From positions 388,503 through 452,502 of the forward strand of contig NZ_JADPRT010000005.1 of the NCBI RefSeq assembly GCF_015690355.1: 64,000 nucleotides of DNA, in the 5' to 3' direction. The translations under genes and the position numbers were made by a program. Positions 41,996-50,857 of the stretch are shown piece by piece. The notes beneath the pieces are model-generated. The model saw only the letters and a program-made list of their open reading frames with translations, was not told the DNA's origin and made no database searches. This DNA comes from Streptacidiphilus fuscans. Its GTDB lineage: Bacteria > Actinomycetota > Actinomycetes > Streptomycetales > Streptomycetaceae. Each line of letters starts with the position of its first letter. Position 1 is the stretch's first letter.

Positions 41996-44422
41996 GTGTG
42001 GGGCGTGCCGTACACCTGGGGCCCGTTGCCCGAGGGGCTGAGCCCCGCCGAGAGCCGGATCGTCGACGCGCTCAGGGCCCTGAAGGACGCACACGGACTG
42101 ACGTTCAAGCAGTTGGGCCGGCTGACGCACTACAGCCACTCCTCGTGGGAGCGCTGGCTCAACGGCAAGCGTCCGGTCACCCCGGAGGCGGTCCGCGTGC
42201 TGGGCACGGCGCTGGGCGCGGACGTCGCCGAGCTGCTGGAGGCGCTCGGCGGCGCCCGTGCGGCGAAGTCCGGCGAGACGCCGACCGACCCGTCCGCGTC
42301 GCGGCCATCGGAACCGACGCCGGAACCGACGCCGGAACGGATACCGGAACGGACGTCGGAACCGACGACCGGCCCGGCCCAGTTGCCCGCTGTCGAGGGC
42401 CGACTGGTCGGCCGCGACGACGAGTTGCGGCGGATCGTGGACCTGCTGGTCGACGGCGACGACGTGCCGGGCATGGTGTCCACCGTGGCCGTCACGGGCA
42501 GCGGCGGGCTCGGCAAGACGGCGCTGGCCGTCCAGGCGGCACATCTGGCGGCACCTCACTTCCCCGACGGCCAGCTGTACGTGGACCTGCGCGGCGCGGA
42601 TCCGACGCCGGGCGACGCCGCCGAGGTGCTGGGAGCGTGGCTGCTGGACCTCGGAGAGAGCGCGGCCGAGCTTCCTGCCGATCCGCAGGCGCGCGCCGCG
42701 CGGTTCCGCACGGTGGTGGCCGGTCGGCGGATGCTGCTGGTCCTGGACAACGCGGCCGACGCCGCGCAGGTCCGCCCGTTGATCCCGGGCACGTCGGGCT
42801 GCGCGGTGCTGGTCACCTCGCGCTCGCGGCTCGGTGGTCTGCTCGGCGCCCGGCATCTGGCCCTGACCACGCTCGACGACGACGCGGCGCGTCAACTGCT
42901 CGGCGCGGTGGTCGGCAGAGAACGGACGGACGCCGAACCCGAAGCCGTGGACCGGCTGTTGAGCTGCTGCGCGGGTCTCCCGCTCGCGCTGCGGATCGCC
43001 GGCGCGCGGCTGGCCGGTCGCGCCGCGTGGACGGCCGCGGTGCTGGCCGAGCGGCTGAGCGACGAGCGCCACCGGCTGGACGAACTCGCGGTGGGCGACG
43101 TGGCCGTACGCAGCGCGTTCCAGGCCAGTTATCGCAACCTCGCCGGGATCCGGCCGACCTCCCCGCCGGACGCGTTCTCCCCGGCGCTGGCTTTCCGCCT
43201 GCTCGGGCTCTTTCCCGGGAACCGGTTCTCCGCGCATGCGGTGGCCGCCCTCCTCGGCGCGCCGGTACGACGGGCCGAGGACCTGCTGGAGGCACTCGCC
43301 GACGCCCACCTCGTCGAGTCGGCGGCCCCGGGCTACTACCGGCTGCACGACCTGCTGCGCTCCTACGCGCTCGAACTCGCCGAGGCCGAGGAGTCCGCCG
43401 ACGCCCGCCGCTCGGCGCTGGCCCGGCTGGTGCACTGGTACATCCACAGCGCCTCCGCCGCGTCGGACCAGCTCGCTCCACGCAACGTCCGCTGGGGCCT
43501 GGATCTGATACCGCCGGGCGAGCTCGCCCTCTCGTTCCGCGACGGCGACGCCGCGTGGCAGTGGCTTCTCGACGAACTTCCCTCTTTCTCCGCGCTCGCC
43601 ACGCGCGCCGACGAGTTCCTGCCCGGCCCCGAGGCGTGGATCCTGGTCGAGCAGTCCCGCGAGGCCTACCTCCAGCAGGGCCTGCTGTTCGACCTGCACG
43701 CGATGCACGAGATCGGCCTCCGCTGCGCCCGCCGCATCGGCGACGCCGCAGGCAGCGCCCGGATGCTCGTCGCCATCAGCTACATCCTGCTGACCTGGGA
43801 ACGCGCGGAGGAGTCCTACGCCGCCGCCCGCGCGGCCATCGACGCCGCCGAGCAGGCGGGCGATCCCCGGCTCACCGCTGCCGCGGCGGCGAACTACGCG
43901 CGCTCGCTCTACGACCGGTCACTCAGTCGGCAGGACGCCTTCGACGAGGCCGTGCACTGGTTCGAGCGCGCGCTGCGCGAGATCGCCGTCGTCGGCCCGG
44001 CCGACCAGTTGGCCACGACGCTGCTCAACTTCGGCATCATGTACCGCGACACCGACCACCACCATGAGGCCGACGCCCACCTGAACGAGGCGCTGCGCCT
44101 GATCCGCACCATGGACTGGCCCTATGGCGAGGCCTTCGCCCTCGCTGCGGTGGGACGTCTGCGGCACGCCCAGAACCGGGTCCCCGAAGCCCTGCCCATC
44201 CTCCAGGAGTCCCTGGCGATCCGGCTGCGGATCGGCGACCGGCTGGGCTGCACGGTCAGCCACGCGTACCTCGCCGAGGCCCTGCTCGACCTGGACCGGG
44301 CGTCGGAGGCCCGCGCGGCCTGGGAGGAGTCGATCAAGCTGCTCGACGAAGTCGGCATCGCCGCAACCAAACTGGGGATCCACATCAAGCTCCGCGCCCG
44401 CTTCGACGACCTGGACGCGTGA
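41996..44422 (+). CDS. STAND-type regulator: XRE-like HTH, NB-ARC ATPase, TPR repeats
   Basis: An 808-residue signal-transduction ATPase (about 805 if GTG 42005 is used). An N-terminal XRE-like HTH (VDALRALKDAHGLTFKQLGRLTHYSHSSWERWLNGKRPVTPEAVR, about 22-66) is followed by a Pro/Glu/Arg linker made of a 12-bp repeat, then NB-ARC with Walker A GSGGLGKTAL (about 168), Walker B MLLVLDNA, a sensor in LVTSRSR and GLPLAL, a winged-helix/LHDLLRSYALE region, and C-terminal TPRs (about 540-800). Such proteins act as ATP-switched transcription regulators or defence sensors. A TAAGGT -10-like box 7 bp before GTG 42005 hints at leaderless translation. Confidence 0.87.
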   Translation: MWGVPYTWGPLPEGLSPAESRIVDALRALKDAHGLTFKQLGRLTHYSHSSWERWLNGKRPVTPEAVRVLGTALGADVAELLEALGGARAAKSGETPTDPSASRPSEPTPEPTPERIPERTSEPTTGPAQLPAVEGRLVGRDDELRRIVDLLVDGDDVPGMVSTVAVTGSGGLGKTALAVQAAHLAAPHFPDGQLYVDLRGADPTPGDAAEVLGAWLLDLGESAAELPADPQARAARFRTVVAGRRMLLVLDNAADAAQVRPLIPGTSGCAVLVTSRSRLGGLLGARHLALTTLDDDAARQLLGAVVGRERTDAEPEAVDRLLSCCAGLPLALRIAGARLAGRAAWTAAVLAERLSDERHRLDELAVGDVAVRSAFQASYRNLAGIRPTSPPDAFSPALAFRLLGLFPGNRFSAHAVAALLGAPVRRAEDLLEALADAHLVESAAPGYYRLHDLLRSYALELAEAEESADARRSALARLVHWYIHSASAASDQLAPRNVRWGLDLIPPGELALSFRDGDAAWQWLLDELPSFSALATRADEFLPGPEAWILVEQSREAYLQQGLLFDLHAMHEIGLRCARRIGDAAGSARMLVAISYILLTWERAEESYAAARAAIDAAEQAGDPRLTAAAAANYARSLYDRSLSRQDAFDEAVHWFERALREIAVVGPADQLATTLLNFGIMYRDTDHHHEADAHLNEALRLIRTMDWPYGEAFALAAVGRLRHAQNRVPEALPILQESLAIRLRIGDRLGCTVSHAYLAEALLDLDRASEARAAWEESIKLLDEVGIAATKLGIHIKLRARFDDLDA
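42310..42369. repeat. 12-bp in-frame tandem repeat, 5 copies, in the STAND gene linker
   Basis: ggaaccgacgcc at 42310 and 42322 are identical; variants follow at 42334, 42346 and 42358. They encode the EPTPEPTPERIPERTSEPTT linker between HTH and ATPase domains. Confidence 0.88.
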
Positions 44423-44427
44423 CGGGC

Positions 44428-45120
44428 TCACGGGCTGCCCGCACCGCCTGAACCGTCCGGCCCGTCCGCGATCCGGTAGCCGACCGAGGGCACCGTGGTG
44501 ATCACCGGCGGACTGCCGAGCTTGCGGCGAAGACGGCCGACGGTGACGGCGACCGTATTGGTGAAGGGGTCGGCGTTCTCGTCCCAGACCTGTTCGAGCA
44601 GGGCTTCCGCGCTCAGGAACGCAGGGCTGGCCTGTAGCAGCGCTGCCAGGACCTCGAACTCCTTGACGGAGAGTTCGAGTCGGTGCCCGTCACGGGTGGC
44701 GCTGCGCCGAACCGGGTCCAGCTCGATACCGGCGCCCCGCAGCAGCCGGGCCTTGGCGTAGGGACGGCGGCGTGCCAACCCCCGCAGCCGCAGCACGAGT
44801 TCAGGGAAGTGGAAGGGTTTGACCAGGTAGTCGTCCGCGCCCAGGCCCAATCCTCCGACGCGGTCGGCGGCGGAGTCCGCGGCGGTCAGCATCAGCACCA
44901 TCGGGCGCTCGTCCCGCTCGGTGATCAGCTGGCAGAGGGTGTCGCCGTGCAGGCCCGGCAGGTCCCGGTCCAGGACGACCACGTCGTAGCCGTTGGTGTC
45001 CAGCTTGGCCGCCGCCTCCAGGCCGTCGTAGGCGATGTCGACGGCCATCCCCTGGTCACGCAGGCCCTCGGCGACGATCTCCGCGAGCGCGCGGGCGTCC
45101 TCCACAACGAGCACCCTCAT
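44428..45120 (-). CDS. OmpR/PhoB-type response regulator
   Basis: A 230-residue regulator. Receiver with VVEDAR, phospho-acceptor D51 (VVVLDRDLPG), VLMLTAAD and YLVKPFHFPEL. C-terminal winged helix (ELSVKEFEVLAALLQASPAFLSAEALLEQVWDENADPFTNTVAVTVGRLRRKLG, VPSVGYRI). It overlaps the kinase by ATGA. Divergent from an ABC exporter operon, which is the likely target. A dyad lies between them. Confidence 0.94.
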   Translation of the reverse strand: MRVLVVEDARALAEIVAEGLRDQGMAVDIAYDGLEAAAKLDTNGYDVVVLDRDLPGLHGDTLCQLITERDERPMVLMLTAADSAADRVGGLGLGADDYLVKPFHFPELVLRLRGLARRRPYAKARLLRGAGIELDPVRRSATRDGHRLELSVKEFEVLAALLQASPAFLSAEALLEQVWDENADPFTNTVAVTVGRLRRKLGSPPVITTVPSVGYRIADGPDGSGGAGSP

Positions 45121-46316
45121 GCCGCACCCGCTTCCACGTCTGCTCCGTCGCCTGCTCTGTCGTCTGCTCTGTCCATCGCGGCGGGCAGGGTGACCACGAC
45201 GCGCAGGCCGCCGCCGTCCCGTGCCGTGAGCTCCAGGCGGCCGTCATGCGCCTCGGCGACGGCCGCGACGATCGCCAAGCCGAGCCCCGAACCCCGCGCG
45301 CCCGTCCGATCGGGTCCGGCACGGTGGAACGGACGGGTGAGCTCGGTGACCTGACTATCCGTCAGCACGGAGCCTCCGTTCTCCACGACGAGCGTCACCA
45401 CGGGTCCGTCGTCACGAACGACAACCTGGACCCAGCCGCCCGGCTCGTTGTGGATCACGGCGTTGTCGACCAGGTTCTCCACCAACCGCCGCAGCAGGGT
45501 CCGGTTTCCGCGCGCCGAGGCGCCCGGCGCGGCCTCCAGCTGATCGACGGAGAGTCCCCGCGCGGTCAGCGCCTGTTCGACAAGGTCGTCCAGCGGGACG
45601 GACTCCGGCTCGGGCAGCTCGTGCTGAGCCCGCGCCAGCGTCAGCAGCCCCTCCAACAGACGGTCGACCTGGTCGAGTTCGCCGCGCACTCGACCGGCCA
45701 GGACGCGGGTCTGCTCCGGCAGCGGGCCGGGTTTGGCCAGCGTGACGTCCACTGCCGCGCGCATGGTGGCCAGCGGGGTACGCAGTTCGTGCGAGGCGTC
45801 GGCCACGAAGCGGCGCTGCGCGGCGAAGGAGTTCTCCAGGCGGGAGAGCAACGCGTCGACGGTGTCGCCCAGGTCGCGCAGTTCGTCGTGCGGGCCGTCG
45901 ACGGAGAGGCGCTCGTGCAGGCTGTCGGCGGAGATCCGGCGGGTGGTCGCGGTCATCATGCGCAGCGGACGCAGCACCCGGCCGGCGGCGTACCAGCCCA
46001 GCACCAACGACAGCAGGCCCGTCGCCAACAGCCCGACCGCGGAACCCAGCAGCAACTGCTCGTGCTGCCGGGCCTGCGCCTGCGCGAGTTGGTGTTCCAA
46101 GCTAGCGATCCGCGCCAGCGCCGCACCCGACGCGCCCTGCAACGCGCCACCGGAGCCCGGGCGCGGCGCGACGTCCACGGAACCGCCCGCGAACGCCGCG
46201 ACGACGGCCAGCGTCGCGACTCCCGAGACCAGGAACAGCCCCGCGTACAGGTAGGTGAACCGCCAACGCACGCTTCGGCGTCGCGACGTGCGTCCGGACA
46301 CGGTCTCGTCCCTCAC
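45117..46316 (-). CDS. HisKA-type sensor histidine kinase
   Basis: A 399-residue kinase. Two membrane helices (about 21-42 and 89-112) flank a short extracellular loop of about 45 residues. HAMP (about 112-165), HisKA with the phospho-His in ASHELRTPLATM (H176), and HATPase (NLVDNAVIHNEPGG, GARGSGLGLAIV). GTG start with GGGAGGAG upstream. The C-terminal tail (DRADDRAGDGADVEAG) comes from a 12-bp repeat at 45138-45173. The arrangement of kinase, OmpR regulator and divergent ABC exporter is typical of antimicrobial- or envelope-stress sensing modules. Confidence 0.93.
   Translation of the reverse strand: MRDETVSGRTSRRRSVRWRFTYLYAGLFLVSGVATLAVVAAFAGGSVDVAPRPGSGGALQGASGAALARIASLEHQLAQAQARQHEQLLLGSAVGLLATGLLSLVLGWYAAGRVLRPLRMMTATTRRISADSLHERLSVDGPHDELRDLGDTVDALLSRLENSFAAQRRFVADASHELRTPLATMRAAVDVTLAKPGPLPEQTRVLAGRVRGELDQVDRLLEGLLTLARAQHELPEPESVPLDDLVEQALTARGLSVDQLEAAPGASARGNRTLLRRLVENLVDNAVIHNEPGGWVQVVVRDDGPVVTLVVENGGSVLTDSQVTELTRPFHRAGPDRTGARGSGLGLAIVAAVAEAHDGRLELTARDGGGLRVVVTLPAAMDRADDRAGDGADVEAGAA
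45138..45173. repeat. 12-bp in-frame tandem repeat, 3 copies, at the kinase C-terminus
   Basis: gtctgctccgtc, gcctgctctgtc, gtctgctctgtc at 45138, 45150 and 45162. They encode the repeated acidic tail DRAD-DRAG-DGAD of the kinase. Confidence 0.82.
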
Positions 46317-46406
46317 CAGCGCTCCTCCCGCTCACGTCTCGCTCGCGTCTCGACAGGTCTCGCTCACGGTGACTCCTGCTCAGGCTAGGCGAGCCGACCT
46401 AACAGC

Positions 46407-46440
46407 GGCATGACAGCGGGCGTTCCGGCCCTGTCATGCC
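46407..46440. promoter_or_regulatory. Dyad between the two-component system and the ABC exporter
   Basis: Perfect 10-bp arms GGCATGACAG (46407-46416) and CTGTCATGCC (46431-46440), 14-bp spacer, in the divergent promoter region (kinase start 46316, ABC start 46500). Likely binding site for the OmpR-type regulator, or a hairpin in the exporter leader. Confidence 0.55.
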
Positions 46441-46499
46441 CCTCGGAGCAGCCTGGGCGACATCGAGCACGGACAGGCGAATCGGAGAGAGGGTGACCG

Positions 46500-47450
46500 A
46501 TGGACGGCGGGATCGAGGTCGAGGGCCTGCGCAAACGCTTCGGCGCGACGCAGGCACTGGACGGGATGAGCTTCGTGGTGCGACCGGGCCGGGTGACCGG
46601 CTTCGTCGGGCCGAACGGAGCGGGCAAGTCCACCACGATGCGGGTGGTGCTGGGGTTGGACAGGCCCGACGCGGGCCGCGCCCTGGTCGGCGGGCAGCCG
46701 TACCGGAGCCTTGCGGAGCCGCTGCGCCGACTCGGCTCGTTGCTGGACGCGGGGGCCCTGCAACCCAGCCGCACCGCGCGCAACCACCTGCTCTGGCTCG
46801 CCCAGACGCAGGGTCTGCCGCCGAGCCGGGTGGATCACGTGCTCGGCCAGGTCGGGCTGGCCGACGCGGCGCGGCGCCGGGCGGGCGGCTTCTCGCTGGG
46901 GATGCGCCAGCGACTCGGCATCGCGGCCGCGCTGCTCGGCGACCCGCCCGCGTTGATGCTGGACGAGCCCTTCAACGGCCTGGACCCGGAGGGCATCCGG
47001 TGGATCCGGGCGCTGCTCACGTCGCTGGCCGCAGCGGGTCGCGCGGTGCTGGTGTCCAGCCACCTGATGAGTGAGCTGGAGGGTGTCGCCGACCATCTGG
47101 TCGTGGTCGGCCGGGGTCGCGTCGTCGCCGACACCGGCGTGCGCGAGCTGTTGGACGGGGTCGCCGCCGGACGGGTGACCGTGCGGACTGCTGCCCCGTC
47201 GGCGGCGGAGGAGGTCCTCGCCCGCGCGGGGGCCGAGGTGCGGTCGTCCGGACCGGACTCGCTCACCGTCACCGGTCTCACGGGTGAGGCGATCGTGGCG
47301 CGACTCACCGGCAACGGCGTCCCCTTCGCCGAACTGTCCTCGCACCGCGTCACGTTGGAGGAGGCCTACCTGGAACTCACCCGGGACGCCGCACAGTTCC
47401 GCGCTTCGCTCGGCCAGGAAGACCAGGAGACCAGGGAGGCTGGGCGATGA
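46500..47450 (+). CDS. ABC transporter ATP-binding protein (DrrA/BcrA-like)
   Basis: A 316-residue export ATPase. Walker A GPNGAGKST (37-45), Q-loop region, signature FSLGMRQRLG (about 131-140), Walker B LMLDEPFNGLDP (about 153-164), switch His in VSSHLMSELE, and a C-terminal DUF4162-like part. First gene of a three-gene exporter operon; the stop overlaps the next start (ATGA). The substrate may be an antibiotic, peptide or lipid, judging from the family and the adjacent sensor kinase. Confidence 0.95.
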   Translation: MDGGIEVEGLRKRFGATQALDGMSFVVRPGRVTGFVGPNGAGKSTTMRVVLGLDRPDAGRALVGGQPYRSLAEPLRRLGSLLDAGALQPSRTARNHLLWLAQTQGLPPSRVDHVLGQVGLADAARRRAGGFSLGMRQRLGIAAALLGDPPALMLDEPFNGLDPEGIRWIRALLTSLAAAGRAVLVSSHLMSELEGVADHLVVVGRGRVVADTGVRELLDGVAAGRVTVRTAAPSAAEEVLARAGAEVRSSGPDSLTVTGLTGEAIVARLTGNGVPFAELSSHRVTLEEAYLELTRDAAQFRASLGQEDQETREAGR

Positions 47451-48943
47451 GGACCCTGCACGCGGAATGGACCAAGTTCCGCACCCTGCGCGGCTGGGTG
47501 CTGGCCTGCGTCGGCGCGGCGCTGGCCACGGTGCTGTTCGTGCTGATCGGCACGGTCTCGTCGAACCAGCACCAGGGAGGCGCCGCCGCACTCCCGGTCG
47601 GGCCGGGCGGCGAGGCGGTCGACGACAGCTACTCCTTCGTCCACCGCGCACTGACCGGCGACGGCACGCTCACCGTGCAGGTCACCGCGTTGACCGGCGT
47701 CCTCAGCGATCCCGCCGGTCCTCCGGGCCGCACCTCGCCCGGCGTCACGCCGTGGGCCAAGGCCGGCATCATCGTGACGTCGAGCCTCACGCCGGGGTCC
47801 CCGTACGCGGCGGTCATGGCGACCGGCGCGCACGGCGTCCGGATGCAGGACGACTACGTCCACGACCGCGCCTCCGACCTGACGGGACGAACCTCCCCGG
47901 CCGCGCCGCAGTGGTTGCGGCTGGTCAGGGCCGGGACGACCGTGACCGGCTACGCGTCGGCGGACGGGACGCGCTGGACCGAGATCGGCACCGCGTCGGT
48001 CTCGGGCGGCACGGTCCAGGCGGGCCTGTTCGTGACCGCCCCCGCCGCCGTGCAGACGAGCGGAGGCGGCGGCAGCTCCCCCGCGACGGCGACCGGCACC
48101 TTCGGCCGGCCCGCGCTCAGTGGAGCGGGCTGGCAGGGCACTTGGGCCTACGCACAGGTCGGCCAGGACGCGGGCGCCTCCGGCAGCTACGTGCCAGGAA
48201 CCGCCGGGGGCTACCGGGCGGTCGGCGACGGCTTCAGCATCACTGGCGCGGGCGACATCGCACCGGTCGTCGGCGGACCGGCCGGCGGACCGGCGTTCAC
48301 CGTGGAGACGTTCCTGGTCGGCACCTTCGTCGGCCTGATCGTGCTCGCCGTGGTCGCCGCGCAGTTCGCGGCCGCCGAGTACCGGCGCGGGCTGCTCGGG
48401 CTGACTCTGGCCGCCACCCCGAAGCGGGGCCGAGCGCTGGGGGCGAAAGCCGTGCTGGTCGCGGCGGTCGCCTTCGTCGTCGGCGCGGGTGCGGCGGCGC
48501 TGAGCCTGCCGCTGGGCGAAGCACGCGCTCACGCCGTCCACTTCGCGGTCCTCACGGTCCCGACGGCGGAACAGCTGCGGGCCGTGCTCGGGACCGGTCT
48601 GCTGCTCGCCGCGGCTGCGGTACTGGCGCTCTCGCTCGGGGTGCTGCTGCGCCGAAGTGCCACGGCGACCACGGCTCTTGTCGCCGTGACCGTCCTGCCG
48701 TACCTGCTGGCACTCGGTGGAATGCTGCCGACCGGAGCGGCCCAGTGGCTGCTGCGCCTCACCCCGGCGGCGGGCTTCGCGATCCAGCAGACGCTGCCGC
48801 GCTTCGCGCAGGTGCTCTCCGTCTACACCCCCTCGAACGGCTACTTCCCGCTGCCGCCCTGGGCCGGATTGGCCGTCCTCGCGGGGTGGGCGCTCGCCGC
48901 CCTCGCCGCCGCGGCGTTCGTGCTGCGCCGGAGGGACGGATGA
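47447..48943 (+). CDS. ABC-2 permease with a large extracytoplasmic beta-domain insertion
   Basis: A 498-residue permease. It starts with HAEWTKFRTLRGWVLACVGAALATVLFVLIG (TM1), then about 230 residues outside the membrane before TM2 (VETFLVGTFVGLIVLAVVAAQFAAAEYRRG) and four further helices. The insert contains VQVTAL, WAKAGIIVTSS, YAAVMATGAHGVRMQ and PQWLRLVRAGTTVTGYASADGTRWTEIGTASVS, a DUF1349/concanavalin-like beta-sandwich pattern. This is much longer than normal ABC-2 permeases of about 260 residues. It overlaps both neighbours by 4 bp. The domain may bind ligand or cell-wall sugar. Confidence 0.9.
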   Translation: MRTLHAEWTKFRTLRGWVLACVGAALATVLFVLIGTVSSNQHQGGAAALPVGPGGEAVDDSYSFVHRALTGDGTLTVQVTALTGVLSDPAGPPGRTSPGVTPWAKAGIIVTSSLTPGSPYAAVMATGAHGVRMQDDYVHDRASDLTGRTSPAAPQWLRLVRAGTTVTGYASADGTRWTEIGTASVSGGTVQAGLFVTAPAAVQTSGGGGSSPATATGTFGRPALSGAGWQGTWAYAQVGQDAGASGSYVPGTAGGYRAVGDGFSITGAGDIAPVVGGPAGGPAFTVETFLVGTFVGLIVLAVVAAQFAAAEYRRGLLGLTLAATPKRGRALGAKAVLVAAVAFVVGAGAAALSLPLGEARAHAVHFAVLTVPTAEQLRAVLGTGLLLAAAAVLALSLGVLLRRSATATTALVAVTVLPYLLALGGMLPTGAAQWLLRLTPAAGFAIQQTLPRFAQVLSVYTPSNGYFPLPPWAGLAVLAGWALAALAAAAFVLRRRDG

Positions 48944-49686
48944 ACGCCGTCGTGCTGGGGCGCGCCTGCCGCGCGGAGTGGACCAAGCTGCGGACCGAGA
49001 CGGGCTTCCTGTGGCTGCTGCTGGGCCTGGTCGTCGTCACGGTGGCCGTCGGGGCGGCGACCTGCGACGGCGCCCGGAGCGTCGCCGACCCCGCGCGGCT
49101 CGCGCTCAGCGGGGTGACGGCCGGTCAGGCCGTCGCCGTGATCGTGGCCGTGCTGAGCGTGAGCGGCGAGTACGGCAGCGGGATGATCCAGCTGACGCTG
49201 TCCGGGGTTCCCACGCGGGGCACGGTTCTGGCGGCGAAGGCGGCAGTGCTGAGCGCGACCGTCGCGGCGGTGGGCGGCGTCGCGGTCCTGGGGTCGCTGC
49301 TTCTCGGCCACCTGCTGCTCACGGGCGCGCCCCTCTTCACCGACGGGCCGTCGCTGCGGGCTGCCGCCGGGTCGGTCCTCTACCTGGTCCTGGTCACGCT
49401 GCTGACACTGGGCATAAGCTTCGCGGTCCGCGACGGCGGGGTGGCGTCGGGCACGGTGCTGGCGCTGCTGTACCTCTTCCCTCTGCTCACCCATGTCGTG
49501 ACCGACCCCTGGCTGCAACGGCAGTTGGCTCGCATCGGCCCGATGCCCGCCGGACTGGCCGTGCAGGCAACAACCGGTCTCGACCGGCTGCCGATCGGTC
49601 CGTGGACGGGCTTGGGCGTGCTCGCCCTCTGGGCGGGCGTCGCCCTGCTCCTCGGCGGTGCGCTCCTGCGACGCCGGGACGCCTGA
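48940..49686 (+). CDS. ABC-2 permease of the exporter, short form
   Basis: A 248-residue permease starting CRAEWTKLRTETGFLWLLLGLVVVTVAVGA, with six membrane helices and SGEYGSGMIQLTLSGVPTRGTVLAAKA, matching the usual EYR-type loop of this permease group. ATG at 48940 overlaps the previous stop (ATGA). It lacks the extracellular insert of its neighbour, so the exporter may be a heterodimer of one long and one short permease. Confidence 0.9.
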   Translation: MNAVVLGRACRAEWTKLRTETGFLWLLLGLVVVTVAVGAATCDGARSVADPARLALSGVTAGQAVAVIVAVLSVSGEYGSGMIQLTLSGVPTRGTVLAAKAAVLSATVAAVGGVAVLGSLLLGHLLLTGAPLFTDGPSLRAAAGSVLYLVLVTLLTLGISFAVRDGGVASGTVLALLYLFPLLTHVVTDPWLQRQLARIGPMPAGLAVQATTGLDRLPIGPWTGLGVLALWAGVALLLGGALLRRRDA

Positions 49687-49780
49687 GACGCAAGGTCGTG
49701 GCCCGTGCGCCTGACGCGGGCCGCGACGTGCGTCACCCGACGGCGCGGGGGCGAGTTGATCGGCCCTTACGAGTCCTGAC

Positions 49781-50677
49781 ATGCTCAGACCCGTGACGGT
49801 TTCACCTCTCTCCTCCCCCTCGTCCTTGACCCGGCGCCGCCTGCTCGGCGGCGCGGTCAGCCTGGCCGCCCTGGGCTCGTTCGCCACCGCGTGCGGCGGC
49901 AGCTCCGCGTCGCCGTCGAGCGACGCCGCGAGCGCGTCCACCGCACCGTCCGCGAGCCCGTCCCTCGCCACCGGCAGCTCCGTGGACGCGGAGCTGATCG
50001 CCCGTCGCTATCCGGGGCTCAAGCCGTTCGCGCCGGCGCCCCCGCCGCCAGCCGTCAAACCGATCACACTCAGCCTCGCCCACCCGCAGGTCTTCTCCCG
50101 GGTGCCGATCACGGAGAAGGTCGTCTTCGTCACCATCGACGACGGCCTGGAGAAGGACCCGGCGTTCATCCAGATGGTCAAGGACTTCCAGGTCCCGCTG
50201 ACCGTCAGCCTCGCCGACACGCTCATCATGGACGACTACAAGTACTTCGCCGAACTGCACGCGACGGGCTTCGTCTCGATCCAGAACCACACGCTCACCC
50301 ACCCCCTGGACATGCCGCGTCTGTCCGCCGAGCGGCAGTTGGCGGAGATCGCCGGGCAGCAGGAGAAGCTGCGCAAGGAGTACGGCGTGGCGCCGTACCT
50401 GTTCCGGCCGCCGGGCGGCAACTACGACTCCGCCACCGTCGCGGCGGCCAGGCAGGCGGGCCTGCGCGGCATGATGCTGTGGAAGGAGTCGATGGAGATC
50501 CACGACATGCAGTACCAGACCGCCGACCACCGGCTGCGCCCCGGCGACATCATCCTCTGTCACTTCCGCGGCCCGGCCCAGCTCAAGGGCGAGACCATGG
50601 TCCAGATGATGGCCAACCTGTACCGGCACATCCAGGCCCAGGGCTTCACCGTCGCCGACGTCACCGACTACGTCTGA
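49781..50677 (+). CDS. Polysaccharide deacetylase lipoprotein (NodB domain)
   Basis: A 298-residue secreted carbohydrate esterase. Its N-terminus has an RRRLLGG twin-arginine-like patch and a lipobox ending ATAC (Cys near 38), then a Ser/Ala linker. The NodB domain shows TIDDG (metal Asp pair), QNHTLTHPLDM (metal His pair), FRPPGGNYD and ILCHFRG. These residues fit a zinc deacetylase acting on N-acetylated glycans such as peptidoglycan or chitin oligomers. ATG 49781; GTG 49793 is possible. Confidence 0.9.
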   Translation: MLRPVTVSPLSSPSSLTRRRLLGGAVSLAALGSFATACGGSSASPSSDAASASTAPSASPSLATGSSVDAELIARRYPGLKPFAPAPPPPAVKPITLSLAHPQVFSRVPITEKVVFVTIDDGLEKDPAFIQMVKDFQVPLTVSLADTLIMDDYKYFAELHATGFVSIQNHTLTHPLDMPRLSAERQLAEIAGQQEKLRKEYGVAPYLFRPPGGNYDSATVAAARQAGLRGMMLWKESMEIHDMQYQTADHRLRPGDIILCHFRGPAQLKGETMVQMMANLYRHIQAQGFTVADVTDYV

Positions 50678-50791
50678 CGGCACGCACGCGCGGTCCACCG
50701 CTGGGCGGGCTCGGCCCAGTCGGTGGGTGCGCCGGTACGACTCCGTTGGAAGCAAACCCTGTTGGAAGCGTTGACGATGCCCATGGTCGGT

Positions 50792-50803
50792 GGGAACGTT
50801 TCC
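50792..50803. promoter_or_regulatory. LacI-type operator before the GH76 gene
   Basis: GGGAACGTTTCC, about 55 bp before the start. It shares the GGNAACGTTTCC form with sites at 56657 and 56727. A degenerate copy GGAAGCGTTGAC lies at 50764. Probably bound by the LacI protein encoded at 52066-53121. Confidence 0.7.
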
Positions 50804-50857
50804 AGGCTTGCGTATCTCAGTTGCGTCCTTCCGGGCGTTCTGGACAGAGGAGTCCTC

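Noticed and set aside
41348-43708. A 786-residue open frame on the minus strand
   Set aside because: Antisense to the HbpS-like and STAND genes, whose motifs are unambiguous.
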